23,753 nt of DNA from Microcaldota archaeon (lineage in GTDB: Archaea; Micrarchaeota; Micrarchaeia; Micrarchaeales; Micrarchaeaceae): positions 1 to 23,753 of the forward strand of contig DAHXLV010000034.1 of assembly GCA_027365815.1 (NCBI GenBank). Direction: 5' to 3'. Below, piece after piece: positions 9,032-19,200 of the stretch. Position 1 is the first letter of the stretch. Each line of letters begins with the position of its first letter. A program made the translations under genes and the position numbers. The notes below the pieces were generated by a model that did not search any database, was not told the origin of the DNA, and saw only the letters and a list, made by a program, of their open reading frames with translations.

Positions 9032-9034
9032 TAG
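9027..9034 (+). promoter_or_regulatory. possible TATA box for tRNA-Lys
   Basis: The sequence cttaatag overlaps the VKOR stop codon and is centred about 26 bases before the mature tRNA 5' end. Transcription would then start within a few bases of the tRNA. Confidence 0.35.
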
Positions 9035-9056
9035 GGAGGTCTCATTACCCTTACAG

Positions 9057-9130
9057 GGGTCCATAGCTCAGCCTGGTAGAGCGGCTGGCTCTTAACCAGT
9101 AGGTCGGGGGTCCAAATCCCCCTGGACCCG
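9057..9130 (+). tRNA. tRNA-Lys (anticodon CTT)
   Basis: The sequence folds into a full cloverleaf. The acceptor is gggtcca/tggaccc with discriminator g at 9130, the D stem is gctc/gagc, the anticodon stem is gctgg/ccagt, and the loop ctcttaa places CTT at 9091-9093. The T stem is ggggg/ccccc. CCA is not encoded and there is no intron. The T-loop is tccaaat, so position 55 is C rather than the near-universal T that becomes pseudouridine, while C56, the Trm56 target, is present. A G discriminator fits archaeal tRNA-Lys. The gene sits 25 bases after the VKOR stop and 20 bases before the next start. Confidence 0.95.
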
Positions 9131-9131
9131 C

Positions 9132-9136
9132 TTTTT
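9132..9136 (+). terminator. short T-tract after tRNA-Lys
   Basis: A run of five T follows the tRNA 3' end by one base. Archaeal RNA polymerase can terminate at such tracts, but this one is short, and the next gene starts only 15 bases later and may depend on read-through. Confidence 0.3.
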
Positions 9137-9150
9137 GCATAGCAGGTGGT

Positions 9151-10596
9151 ATGCTGAGGTCTAGTCTGGTGCTGCTCTTTGCGCTTGCGGCGCTGCTTGC
9201 AATCGCAATGGCCATTGTGCTTGTGCAATATTATGCGCAGGGCCCTGGGTGGGACCTGATAGCGCATTACGAGAACGGGAGAAGCCTGCTTAAGCCTCTG
9301 CTTTATCAGTGCTTGGCCTCGCCGCCGTGCGGCCTGCAGGGTGGCCAGCCCACGTTCTGGTACGGCACCTACTTTGAGCCTTACAGGGCGCCGGTAAGCG
9401 GTGCTATATTCGCACTTGTCTACCTTGTTGCAGGCAGCTCCACAATGATAGCGTACATAGCGCTTCTTATGGCCCTCTACATGGTGGCGGTTTGGGTACT
9501 CTCTCGCGGATTCGGCTCCAGCCCATCGGTTATGTATGCGCTGCTCCTGAGCCCCGCCATAGTGTTTACTTCGATAATAGGGGGAAGCGAGGAGATTATC
9601 TCCCTCATATTACTATTCTTGGGGCTGCACTTCCTGGCGAAGCGAAACCCGCTCTTCGGGCTTTTCTTGGGTTTGGCCACTCTTGGCAAATATCCGACGC
9701 TGGCGCTAGTCCCGATGCTTCTGCTCCTATACAGGCCGAAGAGGATACTTGCTGGGGCAGTCCTTTTCGTTGCGGCGGTAACGCCTTGGCTCGTCTTCAG
9801 CCAGATCTACCTGCATGGCGCCCTGGCCAGCTACAGCATGTCGCTGGCTATAGAAGGCTTCAACCGTCAGGCGTATTGGCTTAGCCCTGTGGCGTATGCA
9901 ACCCTTGTCGGCTACCCTGCGGTTTTCATCGCGATGGCGGCTGTAGCAGCGCGCAGGAAGCTGGAGCACATAATAGGCTCCGTTTCCAGGGCGCTCCGCT
10001 GGGCGGGGCTGCTTAGAAGGGTGTACAATGATGACGTTCTGTACCGTTTCGCTATCTCTGCAGTGTTCCTGGCACTTGCGTTGGGGGCCACGCTTTACAT
10101 AGGCCCGTACTGGGACACTTTCACGCAGATCAGGTATGGGTATCTCCTTGCTGCATCTGCTGGGCTATTCGCGGCAATGGTCCTGGGTATTGCCAGAAGG
10201 TACTCCTCCATAGACCTGCGCGTCTTGGCTGTCGCTACAGCCATTGTTATCCTGGTCGTGTTCCTTGCGTTTTACATTAGAGAGGTAAGCTCCGCAAGCC
10301 AGCTCAATGCCGACAGCGCTGTGCTGTCCAATGCAGCAACAGAGTTGGGCAGGCTTGGCTATGCCGGCTGCAGGGTGGTGACAAACGACTGGGTTTACAT
10401 GCTCTGGCACAATGTCAGCGCGTTCTCCCAGTTTTACTACAACAGCACCTCTGAGAGGTACCCAATATTGGTATTCCACAACTGGAGCGCCGCGACCGAG
10501 GCCGGCGCAGTACGGGGTGCCTCGAATGCCATCATGGTCTACTCCTCTGCCAACTTCTCCATACTGCTTCCAAAGGGTTACGAATGCATAGGCTGA
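9151..10596 (+). CDS. polytopic GT-C glycosyltransferase (GT87/DUF2029-like)
   Basis: The 481-residue protein has about 10-12 predicted transmembrane helices. The first helix (about 4-27) is followed by an extracytoplasmic loop with GPGWDLIAHYENGRSLL, whose Asp35 sits where GT-C transferases carry a catalytic acid. A later LGKYPTLALVPMLLLLYRPK segment resembles the lysine-proline-rich helix boundary of DUF2029/GT87 mannosyltransferases. The soluble C-terminal tail (from about 380) holds several N-glycosylation sequons and lies outside the membrane. Such enzymes use polyprenyl-phosphate sugars to glycosylate lipids or surface proteins. Two loop cysteines (Cys54, Cys60) could form a disulfide. 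It opens the surface-protein locus, so glycosylation of those proteins is a reasonable inference. Family assignment is by pattern only; another GT-C family is possible. A ggtggt element directly precedes the ATG. Confidence 0.65.
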   Translation: MLRSSLVLLFALAALLAIAMAIVLVQYYAQGPGWDLIAHYENGRSLLKPLLYQCLASPPCGLQGGQPTFWYGTYFEPYRAPVSGAIFALVYLVAGSSTMIAYIALLMALYMVAVWVLSRGFGSSPSVMYALLLSPAIVFTSIIGGSEEIISLILLFLGLHFLAKRNPLFGLFLGLATLGKYPTLALVPMLLLLYRPKRILAGAVLFVAAVTPWLVFSQIYLHGALASYSMSLAIEGFNRQAYWLSPVAYATLVGYPAVFIAMAAVAARRKLEHIIGSVSRALRWAGLLRRVYNDDVLYRFAISAVFLALALGATLYIGPYWDTFTQIRYGYLLAASAGLFAAMVLGIARRYSSIDLRVLAVATAIVILVVFLAFYIREVSSASQLNADSAVLSNAATELGRLGYAGCRVVTNDWVYMLWHNVSAFSQFYYNSTSERYPILVFHNWSAATEAGAVRGASNAIMVYSSANFSILLPKGYECIG

Positions 10597-10616
10597 TTTT
10601 GGTATGATAGGACATT

Positions 10617-10624
10617 TTTTATTA
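10617..10624 (+). promoter_or_regulatory. possible TATA box for the 574-residue surface protein
   Basis: The sequence ttttatta lies in a T-rich stretch between the glycosyltransferase and the next gene, about 50 bases before the ATG at 10670. It would give a leader of about 24 bases. Confidence 0.35.
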
Positions 10625-10669
10625 TTGACGGGTGAAGATAGACTAACTTTGCCGACTAGATAATGCGGC

Positions 10670-12394
10670 ATGGTAGATTTAGTGGTAGCTTTGGGAAACA
10701 TTTTGGACAGGCTGCCGGTACAGGTGCTTGTTGGCGCAGCATGCCTGTATCTTGTGCTCGGTATCAGCGTTGGCTCTTCATCCGGTGTCATATCTGCGAA
10801 CGTGGTGGTGGTGCCATTCGCGCCGGCCAACATAGTGATGACAGCGCTTTCGGTCTCTTCCGGCGTGACAACAGGCGCACAGCTGCAGTTCAATGCGACG
10901 CTGAACAACACAGGGTATATGGCTGGCACCAATGTGATAGTGCATGTAAACATTAATGGCCCGGTACCATTCAACGCTGTTTATTCGGCAGGGTCCCTCA
11001 GCCCAAACCAGGGTGAATTCGTGACCCTGCAGATCAGCGGCGCCACCTCCGCCACAGGAACATACACCCTCAATTCATTCGCTACGTATGTAAGCAACAG
11101 CGTGACGTACAATTCGAATACAAAGAGCGCCTCTTACACCGTAGCCAGCCCTGGGCCTGGACCGTCGCCGAGCCCGGGAGGAGGAGGCGGAGGGCCTCCC
11201 CCGATCAAAGCGGTGCCTGGAGTTACTATAGGTTCAATCCCAATACTTACTTCGACAGTAGCTGGGCAGGGGCTTACAAGCCAGATAAGTATAAGGAACA
11301 ACCAAAGCGTACCAGAACTTATCAATTTTACAATCGGCCAGGACTTCAGCGATTTACTTACGTTATCTACGAACAGCATTTACCTGCAGCCTGGGCAGAC
11401 CGGCTTGATAACCGCGACTTTCAAGACCCTGCCGACTACGCAGCCCGGCACATATGTGATACCCCTAAATATAACAGTGAACGACCCGGTCACGCAGACG
11501 GAATATCTCACTTTTACAGTATATAGCAATATGAAGAATGGCCTACAGATAGTAGGCCAGACCTTCTTGACAAATTCACTCAGTACCTTGAGCGGGGTAA
11601 TAACAATTCAGAACTCGGGAGCGGGGGTTGTGAGGAATGGGACCCTGACCACCATGCTACCCAGCACCTATGCGAAAAGCGCCTCGCAGATATCTGCATT
11701 CGGGCTTCCGAACAATGTGACGCTAGGCCCGAACGGCTATGTGATCAATTGGCAGGTGAGCAAACTGCAGCCTGGGCAGATAGTATATGCATATTACACC
11801 GTGCTTAACCAGACAGGCGTAGAATACCTTTCGTATCCGCAGAACATATTCTCGGCACCGAGCCAGGCTACGCCATTGAGCATCATTAAAGTCGTCGATA
11901 TCTCATCGCCTTCGCTCATCAGCAACAGCTCCGGGTACGTGAATGTATCCGTATTCTATACTGGCACCTCCACGCAGCAGATTTCATTCTACCTGGCCGG
12001 ATCGCCGCAATCGAACGTGGCAAACCCGGTGCAGACAGTGAATGCTTCGCCAAACCAGCTGCTGAAGAAGCAGTTCTATGTGTCTGTTGGCAATTACACA
12101 GGGACTATGCTGTTTTACCTTTACATCACTTCCAGCACGGCTAACCTTACCGAATCGGTGCCTGTGATTATATCCCCAAGGCAGACTGCAAGTACAACAG
12201 CGTCCCAGCAGCCAGTGCAGGCAAACCTCCAGAAAGCCACGCTGGCGCTCGAGGCAATAGCGGTGCTGACGATAGTTTTAATTGTGTTGTTATCGATACT
12301 AAAACTGCGACGCAGGCGCCCGAAATACAACGCGGAAAGGACGAGAAACTTAGTCAGACTGAGGAAAAGGATAACAGGCGAGAGTGTTGAGTAA
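10670..12394 (+). CDS. Ig-fold surface protein with two membrane segments
   Basis: I do not recognise a named family for the whole 574-residue protein. It starts with a hydrophobic segment (about 17-37) that is either a signal peptide or an anchor. A CARDB-like Ig domain follows (about 45-157; VSSGVTTGAQLQFNATLNNT). Then come a Pro/Gly hinge (160-178), an NEW3-like beta domain with LQPGQTGLITATF (about 187-285), and two further beta-rich domains (290-385 and 405-502). The C-terminal transmembrane helix is at 523-545, followed by a basic cytosolic tail that begins with RRRR. About a dozen N-x-S/T sequons suggest heavy glycosylation. Its stop lies inside the start of the MinD-like gene (11-base overlap), so the two are translationally coupled. 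This suggests that the cytosolic tail and the ATPase work together, perhaps to place or anchor a surface assembly. Confidence 0.8.
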   Translation: MVDLVVALGNILDRLPVQVLVGAACLYLVLGISVGSSSGVISANVVVVPFAPANIVMTALSVSSGVTTGAQLQFNATLNNTGYMAGTNVIVHVNINGPVPFNAVYSAGSLSPNQGEFVTLQISGATSATGTYTLNSFATYVSNSVTYNSNTKSASYTVASPGPGPSPSPGGGGGGPPPIKAVPGVTIGSIPILTSTVAGQGLTSQISIRNNQSVPELINFTIGQDFSDLLTLSTNSIYLQPGQTGLITATFKTLPTTQPGTYVIPLNITVNDPVTQTEYLTFTVYSNMKNGLQIVGQTFLTNSLSTLSGVITIQNSGAGVVRNGTLTTMLPSTYAKSASQISAFGLPNNVTLGPNGYVINWQVSKLQPGQIVYAYYTVLNQTGVEYLSYPQNIFSAPSQATPLSIIKVVDISSPSLISNSSGYVNVSVFYTGTSTQQISFYLAGSPQSNVANPVQTVNASPNQLLKKQFYVSVGNYTGTMLFYLYITSSTANLTESVPVIISPRQTASTTASQQPVQANLQKATLALEAIAVLTIVLIVLLSILKLRRRRPKYNAERTRNLVRLRKRITGESVE

Positions 12395-13184
12395 ACCGTA
12401 CATAATAAGGATTTCCTCACAGAAAGGCGGCGTGGGCAAGACCACGGTGGCGACGAACCTCGCCGCTGCAATACGGGATATGGGATACAAAGTGCTGCTT
12501 GTAGATTTTGATTTCACGAACCCTAGCGTTGGCTTCCATATGGGCCTTGAAGACGCAAATTCCGGCGTTCGTGCAGTCCTGACGAAAAAAACGACGATCG
12601 GTCATGCCGCAGCCGTGCACGAACCTACCGGGCTGCATATACTCCCTGGTGAGGTGAGGGGGATTGTCCGCCAGCCGAAAGCTGCAGAGATAAATGCATT
12701 CCTTTCTAACGCGAAGAAGACAAACTATAATTTCATTCTCATAGATACCGCGCCTGGCTACGATCCGGACATAATGCTGACCAGGTTCGACGAGGACATA
12801 ATAGTGGCAACCCCAGACGTGCCTGCGTGCGTGAGCGCGTGCAGGCTCTCAAACAAGTACGACAAAGCCCACCTGAAACACTCCCTGATAGTCAACAAGG
12901 TCAGGAACGCAAGGTACGAGCTGAGCTACAACGAAATACTTGACATGTACGGAGGCGAAATAAGCGGGCTGCTTTACGAGGACGATGCCGTCCCTGCCAG
13001 CATAGCGGCGCACATACCCACATATGTGTTCAGGCCCAGAACGAGGTTCTCACGTGCTGTAGGGGAGCTTTCAAGGAGGTATGCTTCGAGAGCCGGAGCA
13101 GAATACAAAACTGAGGGAGTCTACGTAAGGAAGGGGCTGTTTGGATGGTTAAGAAGTTTTTTTTACACGCGTAATGAAAAGTAG
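12384..13184 (+). CDS. MinD/ParA-family ATPase
   Basis: The 266-residue deviant Walker ATPase has SSQKGGVGKTTVATN (11-25), including the signature lysine Lys14 and the P-loop lysine Lys19. It continues with LLVDFDFTNPSVG, the Walker B-like FILIDTAPG, and VNKVRNA. Members cycle between ATP-bound dimers on a surface and ADP-bound monomers, and position division, motility or other machinery. The C-terminus KGLFGWLRSFFYTRNEK can form a short amphipathic helix with bulky hydrophobic residues, like the membrane-targeting tail of MinD, so MinD-type membrane binding is more likely than ParA-type DNA binding. No parB or minE-like gene is nearby. The start is GTG 12384 or TTG 12387, both inside the end of the upstream surface-protein gene. 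That coupling suggests a job connected with the surface locus rather than general cell division. Confidence 0.85.
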   Translation: MLSKPYIIRISSQKGGVGKTTVATNLAAAIRDMGYKVLLVDFDFTNPSVGFHMGLEDANSGVRAVLTKKTTIGHAAAVHEPTGLHILPGEVRGIVRQPKAAEINAFLSNAKKTNYNFILIDTAPGYDPDIMLTRFDEDIIVATPDVPACVSACRLSNKYDKAHLKHSLIVNKVRNARYELSYNEILDMYGGEISGLLYEDDAVPASIAAHIPTYVFRPRTRFSRAVGELSRRYASRAGAEYKTEGVYVRKGLFGWLRSFFYTRNEK

Positions 13185-13194
13185 CTCGAAACCC

Positions 13195-13202
13195 TTTTAT
13201 AT
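13195..13202 (+). promoter_or_regulatory. TATA box for the giant surface protein
   Basis: The sequence ttttatat lies in the short gap after the MinD-like gene and is centred about 34 bases before the ATG at 13233. The predicted leader is about 9 bases, too short for a Shine-Dalgarno sequence, and none is seen. Confidence 0.55.
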
Positions 13203-13232
13203 CTCAATAAGAATTTTACAATAGGTTTCATT

Positions 13233-16200
13233 ATGGGGGCTCCAGTTCGCATTAAGGCAGCAATATGCATTTTGTCATTCTGTATTTCTACAATGGCACT
13301 ATTAGGAACTCTTTCATACTCACAAAATACCATATCAAATCAGGTCACGAACACGGCAAATACCTCTACCACTACCATCTACGCGAACTCGTTGAATTCA
13401 ACAACTTCCAACACGCAAACGAGCACTTCGACGTCAACTACCTCTATCACAACCACTACATCTACAACATCGATACCGACAAATCCTACAACATTCAAAG
13501 AATCAGGCATACCGAACGGATATACATGGAATGTTTCGTATAATGGGGTAGTGAAGGGTACAGTTTCCCCATCAAGTATACAGTTCCCTATTTACACCGG
13601 CAATTACATGTTCACCGTTTGGGCACCCACACAGAACGGCATAACCTTTACACCTTCGCCGGCTAATGGTTATCTCAAGGCCGGCAGCAATCTCACCATA
13701 ACGTTCAACTCGGTGCTACCGGGCACTTCGAGCTCGACAACGACCACAGCAACCACTTCTTCCAGTACAACTACAATACCAGCAAACGTCTACACCACAT
13801 TTACAGAAAATGGACTCCCGGCAAATGCCGTATGGAGCATTTCATACAACTACACCACCATGAATACGGTCGTGCAGGGACCACTTACCTTTGGAGACCC
13901 TCCTGGTAATTACCCTTTTGCTGCACAGCCAGTGAGGCTGCTCAATTCCACCTATCTGCCTACGCCGTCTAATGGAATGTTGATGGCTGGAAGCACAATC
14001 AACATAGCGTATGCATTGCGCTCTTATGGAAACACCACAACATCCTTAACAACTACCACATCAAACACAACTACGGGCAGCACGCCCACAACAACGAGCG
14101 TCAACATTGTCAGAACATCGAACTTGTCTGTTAGGATACCGGTATCGCCAAGAATATCGTATGTGACTAACCCGGCAACTAACGTCACCGTACTCAACTC
14201 AACTATACAATCCTACATAGCTAGCCAGGTAGGCTCTATTACGGGAGGCGCGGCATACGAGGGCAACGCCACTCCTTCCTTCTCGAATCTCACACCATTG
14301 AGTAACAGCCAGGTTTCCAAATTTTATGCGGCTGCAGGCTCGTTGGCCGCACAGTTCCCATTGGCCGCGGGCTCATTCAACATATCAACACAGAATGTCA
14401 CGTTGGCATACGGCTCGTTGAGGGTCTCGGGCGCGCCTGCAGCGGCTGGCGGTGCATACAGATTCGCCCAATCAAACAAATATACGGGCTCATTCAAAGT
14501 CTATAATGTAAAGGTCGTAAAAGCGACCCCGCCACTTACCCTGACCATAAACGGGCGTACGGTTCAGCAGAGCAAGAATACGACTGTAGAGGTTATTCAT
14601 GTTCCGGTAGTAAACGGGCAGGTTGGGCTAAGCGGCAACAGGTACTACGCGCTCAATGTAAGCATGTCGGCGTCGCTGCTGAACAGCCTTCCGATGAACT
14701 ATAGCGTGGTTGCTGGGAATGGCGTGACGCTCTACAGTGGGTCTACGGATGCCGCTTCGTTGTCCAAGACGTTAAACTACCTCCTTCCCGCCAACCAGCA
14801 GGTTTTCATTGACCTTAGCTCCGCTGGCAACTCCAATTACACCTATGCCGATCCTCTGGTGGAGATAATACCGACAAATATACTGTTCTACGTGCCCATA
14901 ACGCTGACCAATTCGCAATCTGTCAACACAGCGGCCCCGTTCCAGCAAATGCTTTCAGTGAACAGCCTCGCATACAGCAGTTACGAAGCCGCGACGCTCG
15001 ACAACATAGAATTTTTCTATAGCAACGGCACTTTGATAAACTCGTGGCTTGAAGGGAACAACATTGCAACAGAGGCAGCCGGCGCTTCCTCCTCATCAAC
15101 CAATACAATTTATTGGCTCAGCATATCTGGGGGCATAAGCGCGTCCTCGTCTGCCAATGTATACATGGGATTCGCAAGCACATCAAGCAGTCTCTTTGAT
15201 GGAGTTACAACTGGGGAGGCGCCATGGCTCAGCAGCACATATGCGGAGTATGATAACGGTGCCCAAGTCTTTCCGTTATACTTCAACGGAGACACGCCGA
15301 CGAGCGACTTTGGCGCCATCAGTGGGGTGACAGTAACGCAGAGTACTGGTGTAGCTTATGGGAGCTCGACTATAAACGCAATCAAAACTTCTGGCGGGCC
15401 TGCCAATGTAAACGCCCAGTGGGTCTACAAGACCGCATCCGTAAGCGCCCAGGGGGTGATAGCTGAGTCGAATTTCGAAGGCACCACTTTTGCTAACTTT
15501 GGAGAGATTGGTATAGGGGACAGCTCGACAGCGGGCAGCTTGGAGAATGGAATTTCAAACGCAGGGCACATAAGTAGCAAGTTGTATGCTCCTCTGAGCG
15601 ATGCTTCTGGCACAACAACCACCGGAACGAAGACCGGCACGATAGCTGCAAGCACGTGGTACTGGGCTACGCTCATCTACCCAGGCACGTCCGCCAGCTC
15701 ATTCGATGTGGTAACTGATACTGTTCCGGAGTATGAGAGCGCTTCGGCTGTTGTGACCCTCGCAAAGAACCCGCTCTCATCGTCGACATCATTCTACATC
15801 GCCCCTCCAAGCCAGCATACAGGAACTGGCACTTATGATATCCTTTACAACCTCGTCAGAGTCCGCTATTATCCACCGAATGGCGTGATGCCAGCAGTCA
15901 GTTTTGGCGCGGTATATGGGGTGGCGACCTTCACGGAGAACGGGCTGCCGAACAGCGGGGAGAAGTGGAACGTGACATATGGTGGGAATACCATAAATGC
16001 CATTGTGCCTAACAGTATTGTGTTCTCCGTAGTCCCGGGCAGTTACGCTTACACCGTGCCCGACGTCTCGGTCGGCGCTAACACCTATGTGCCTTTGCAG
16101 CCTAGCGGCAGCGTCAGTGCAGGAAACACGGTTGCGGTAACTTTTATCCTCTCGGGCTGCGGAGTGCTGCCGCCTGCGCTCAGCAACCTTACAAATGGCT

Positions 16201-19200
16201 GCATACCAGTAACGGTGGGCAACACTGTGGGGTCGCCTGGAAGGTTCCAGGCTATGCTCACATTTAACGGGCTTGCCTACAGCAATTACGTTGCAACGAC
16301 CGCAACAAACATCTACCTCTACAACAGCCTGTCTGGCAACGTTATCCCGCTCTGGCTTGAAGCGTTCAACAGCGCGAACGAACTCGTGTCGAACGGACTT
16401 ACAGCAAACATGATATTCTGGGCGAATGTGCCTGATACTATTTCCCAGTCAAGCAGCGATACGAATCTTTATTTCGGAATAGGGCCGCAATCAACGAACT
16501 TCATGGCCAACGCTAATGCGAGCTACGGCGCTGCGCCGCAGCTCTTCTGCGCATCAGGATGCCCGCAGACAAGCTACGCCGAGTACGATAACGGCGCGGC
16601 TGTCTTCAGTGCATACACGAACTTCGCAGGCAATTCGGTGCAGCCTGGATGGGTGGAAGGTACGTACAATGTAATACCGATCATAGATAATGGCCTGAGT
16701 GTCACGCTGGGCAACAACCAACAGTTCGCGTTCACTACTGCTGCGAACTCTCTCCCATACCCTGTCATAAGTGATGCTTTCGTATCAAACTTCGTAATTA
16801 CTGTTGGAAGCCCTTCGATAGTGGCGTTGGCCGAAACTCTGACTAACTCTGTGGCTAGCTGCGCAGGTGTCGGGTGCCAAAATTTGGAAGGCAACGGTTA
16901 TGCCATGACTACCTTTACCGCAAGCGGCACTGCTAACATATTGCTGGCCCAAAGCCTCGGAGGGAACCTCGGAGCTGTAGGAACTGCTGTGCCAAGCTCC
17001 GGTGGGGTTGATTCCTTTGTGTGGAACACAGGCGCACTAACCGGATATGCATCATATTCAAATGTGATATCGGCCGCGAATACGGTATTTTCGATAGCAA
17101 ACTACTACCTCTCGGTGGGAGCCGGATCCGGCCCAAATGGAGCCGGAACAGTGGACTACCAGTGGTTCAGGGGAAGGGAGTATCCTCCTAGCGGAATCCA
17201 GCCGCAAGTCACTTTCGGACCTACTTTGTCTCCAGCGGGCTCCCCGACGCTGACGTATTCGTCTGGCAATGCAGTCACATACAGCCAGCTCAATATAGTC
17301 ACCGCAACATGTCGCCCAAACTCAGATAACTGCGCGATCTGGCTCGGTTCGACCCAGTTGGCCAACGCGATCGGCTCGGTCACCTATAACGCGACGCTTT
17401 TGGGTGCAGGATCATATGCATTCTACGCGAACGACCTCTCAAGCTCGATGACCAGCAACATAAACGTCCTTTCCGTCCTCAGAGCTACTCCTATTATAAC
17501 GCTGCCGAACTTCCCGGCGTCATGTATAGCCCCATGCTCCGGAACACTTACGGCTAACGTCCAGACCATCAACAACCAGCTCAGCGTGACAGACTACCTT
17601 AACGGCGTACCTGTAAACACCTTTTTCACGCAGAACAGCGTTTCTGAGAGCGCTGTGGGCAGTTACAACTTCTCAGTGAACACTACATCGAGGACCGGGA
17701 CCGCCAATTACGTATACGGGGCGAACCAGATGACGTTCCGCATATCGATTCCAGATCTCAACATACCGTGGAACCCGGCGCAGTACCTGAGGAACAACAC
17801 CATATCTGTGAACGCCATAAGCGGCAGCGACACTGTGAATCTAGTCATATCGAACAGCATACAGCTCGTTTCCCTATCAGGCACCGGCTCGGTGTCGTAT
17901 CTCGAGAATTCGCTCTGGGTCGGGACCTACAACGTCATCGGTTGCGACCAAACTATCGGAGCGTGCACGACGCAGGTACTTACTGTGGAGCCGGACAAGG
18001 AAACTGGTTGGATAGCGAACGCTAACGACATTGTCAGCTTGAATGTGGTGGGGATGAGTCCGACCCTGTTCAACCAGACTCTGAACAATTCATGCTCCTT
18101 CGTTGGCATCGACCTGGGCGCGCCAGCGCAGCCATTCAGCAAGGCATACCAGATGGTTTCTGGTGTAAACGGTTTCTACGGCTATGTGGGGAACTACACC
18201 GGATGGGTGACAAACTCCATAGTAGCAAACGGTCTTCTTCCGTCTTACGTAACCGCCGCGATGTACGATCCTGAGTATACCGCGCCGTTCAATACTCCCT
18301 TGATAGAGCAGAAGAACCCATGGAATTATACATATAAGTTCAGCAACTGGACCAGACTTAATCCGCCGCACAGCATACTGCTCGCCGCGCCTGCCCTGGA
18401 TCTCCTTCAGGGTATACCGCACAATGGCACAAACGCGCAGGGCTACCTCCAAATTAACATGTCTGGGCACGTATCACAATACGCGGATGCATTTGACATA
18501 CAGGCACAATCCCAACAGGCCATTGTTGGGAACTACATGAGCTTCGTGCGCGCCGCATCGCTACAGGCGTTGAGCGCACCGCGCGGAGTATGGCCGGCGC
18601 CTTCAGGAAGCACATTCAACGCGAATCCGACGAATAGCCTCCTTTTCCTCTATGCAGGCCTGACAAGCACAAATGAGGGGGGTGTCACCACGACTCCGAA
18701 CGAGCTCTTCACCGATGCGCGGGCCGTCAGGTTCAATGTATCAGGATTCTGGCTCAATTCCCCTTCCGGCAAAAACAACACAGTGATACCTGAATTCGTC
18801 CAATTGTGGGATAACACCACGACGCTTTATTCCGAATCTGGGCTGCCGAGCGGGACCAAATGGACGGTGAACCGCACATGCTATGCTGGCAGGACCCAAA
18901 ACACCCAGATGACTTTCAACACGCCGCCAGGCATATACACATGGACGGCGCCGAATGTCGTTGTGAACGGGATCACGTATGCGCCGCTCACGCCATCTGG
19001 AAATGCGCTGGCCGGCACTACCGTAAACATAATCTACTCCAGCACCTCGTGCCAGATAAGCCTCAGCACCAATGCATTGAGCTTCGGCGCTGTAATAGCG
19101 AGCCATGCCTACAACACCAATCAGGTCGTTACTGACACAAATAATGGACCGGCTGCATCGTTTCTCTGGATAAACGGAGGGAATTGGATAGGAGGCGGAA

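Noticed and set aside
10663..10956. 97-residue frame starting 7 bases before the 574-residue surface protein
   Set aside because: Out of frame with the Ig-fold protein, with no hydrophobic signal or conserved pattern.
12384..13184. Replication origin or partition locus suggested by the ParA/MinD gene
   Set aside because: No parB, no repeated centromere-like sites, no origin-binding repeats and no cdc6 gene are visible around it.
13350..13500. Thr/Ser codon-rich stretch as a tandem DNA repeat or CRISPR-like array
   Set aside because: The aca/act/acc-rich sequence is in frame and encodes a low-complexity linker; there are no regularly spaced identical repeats.
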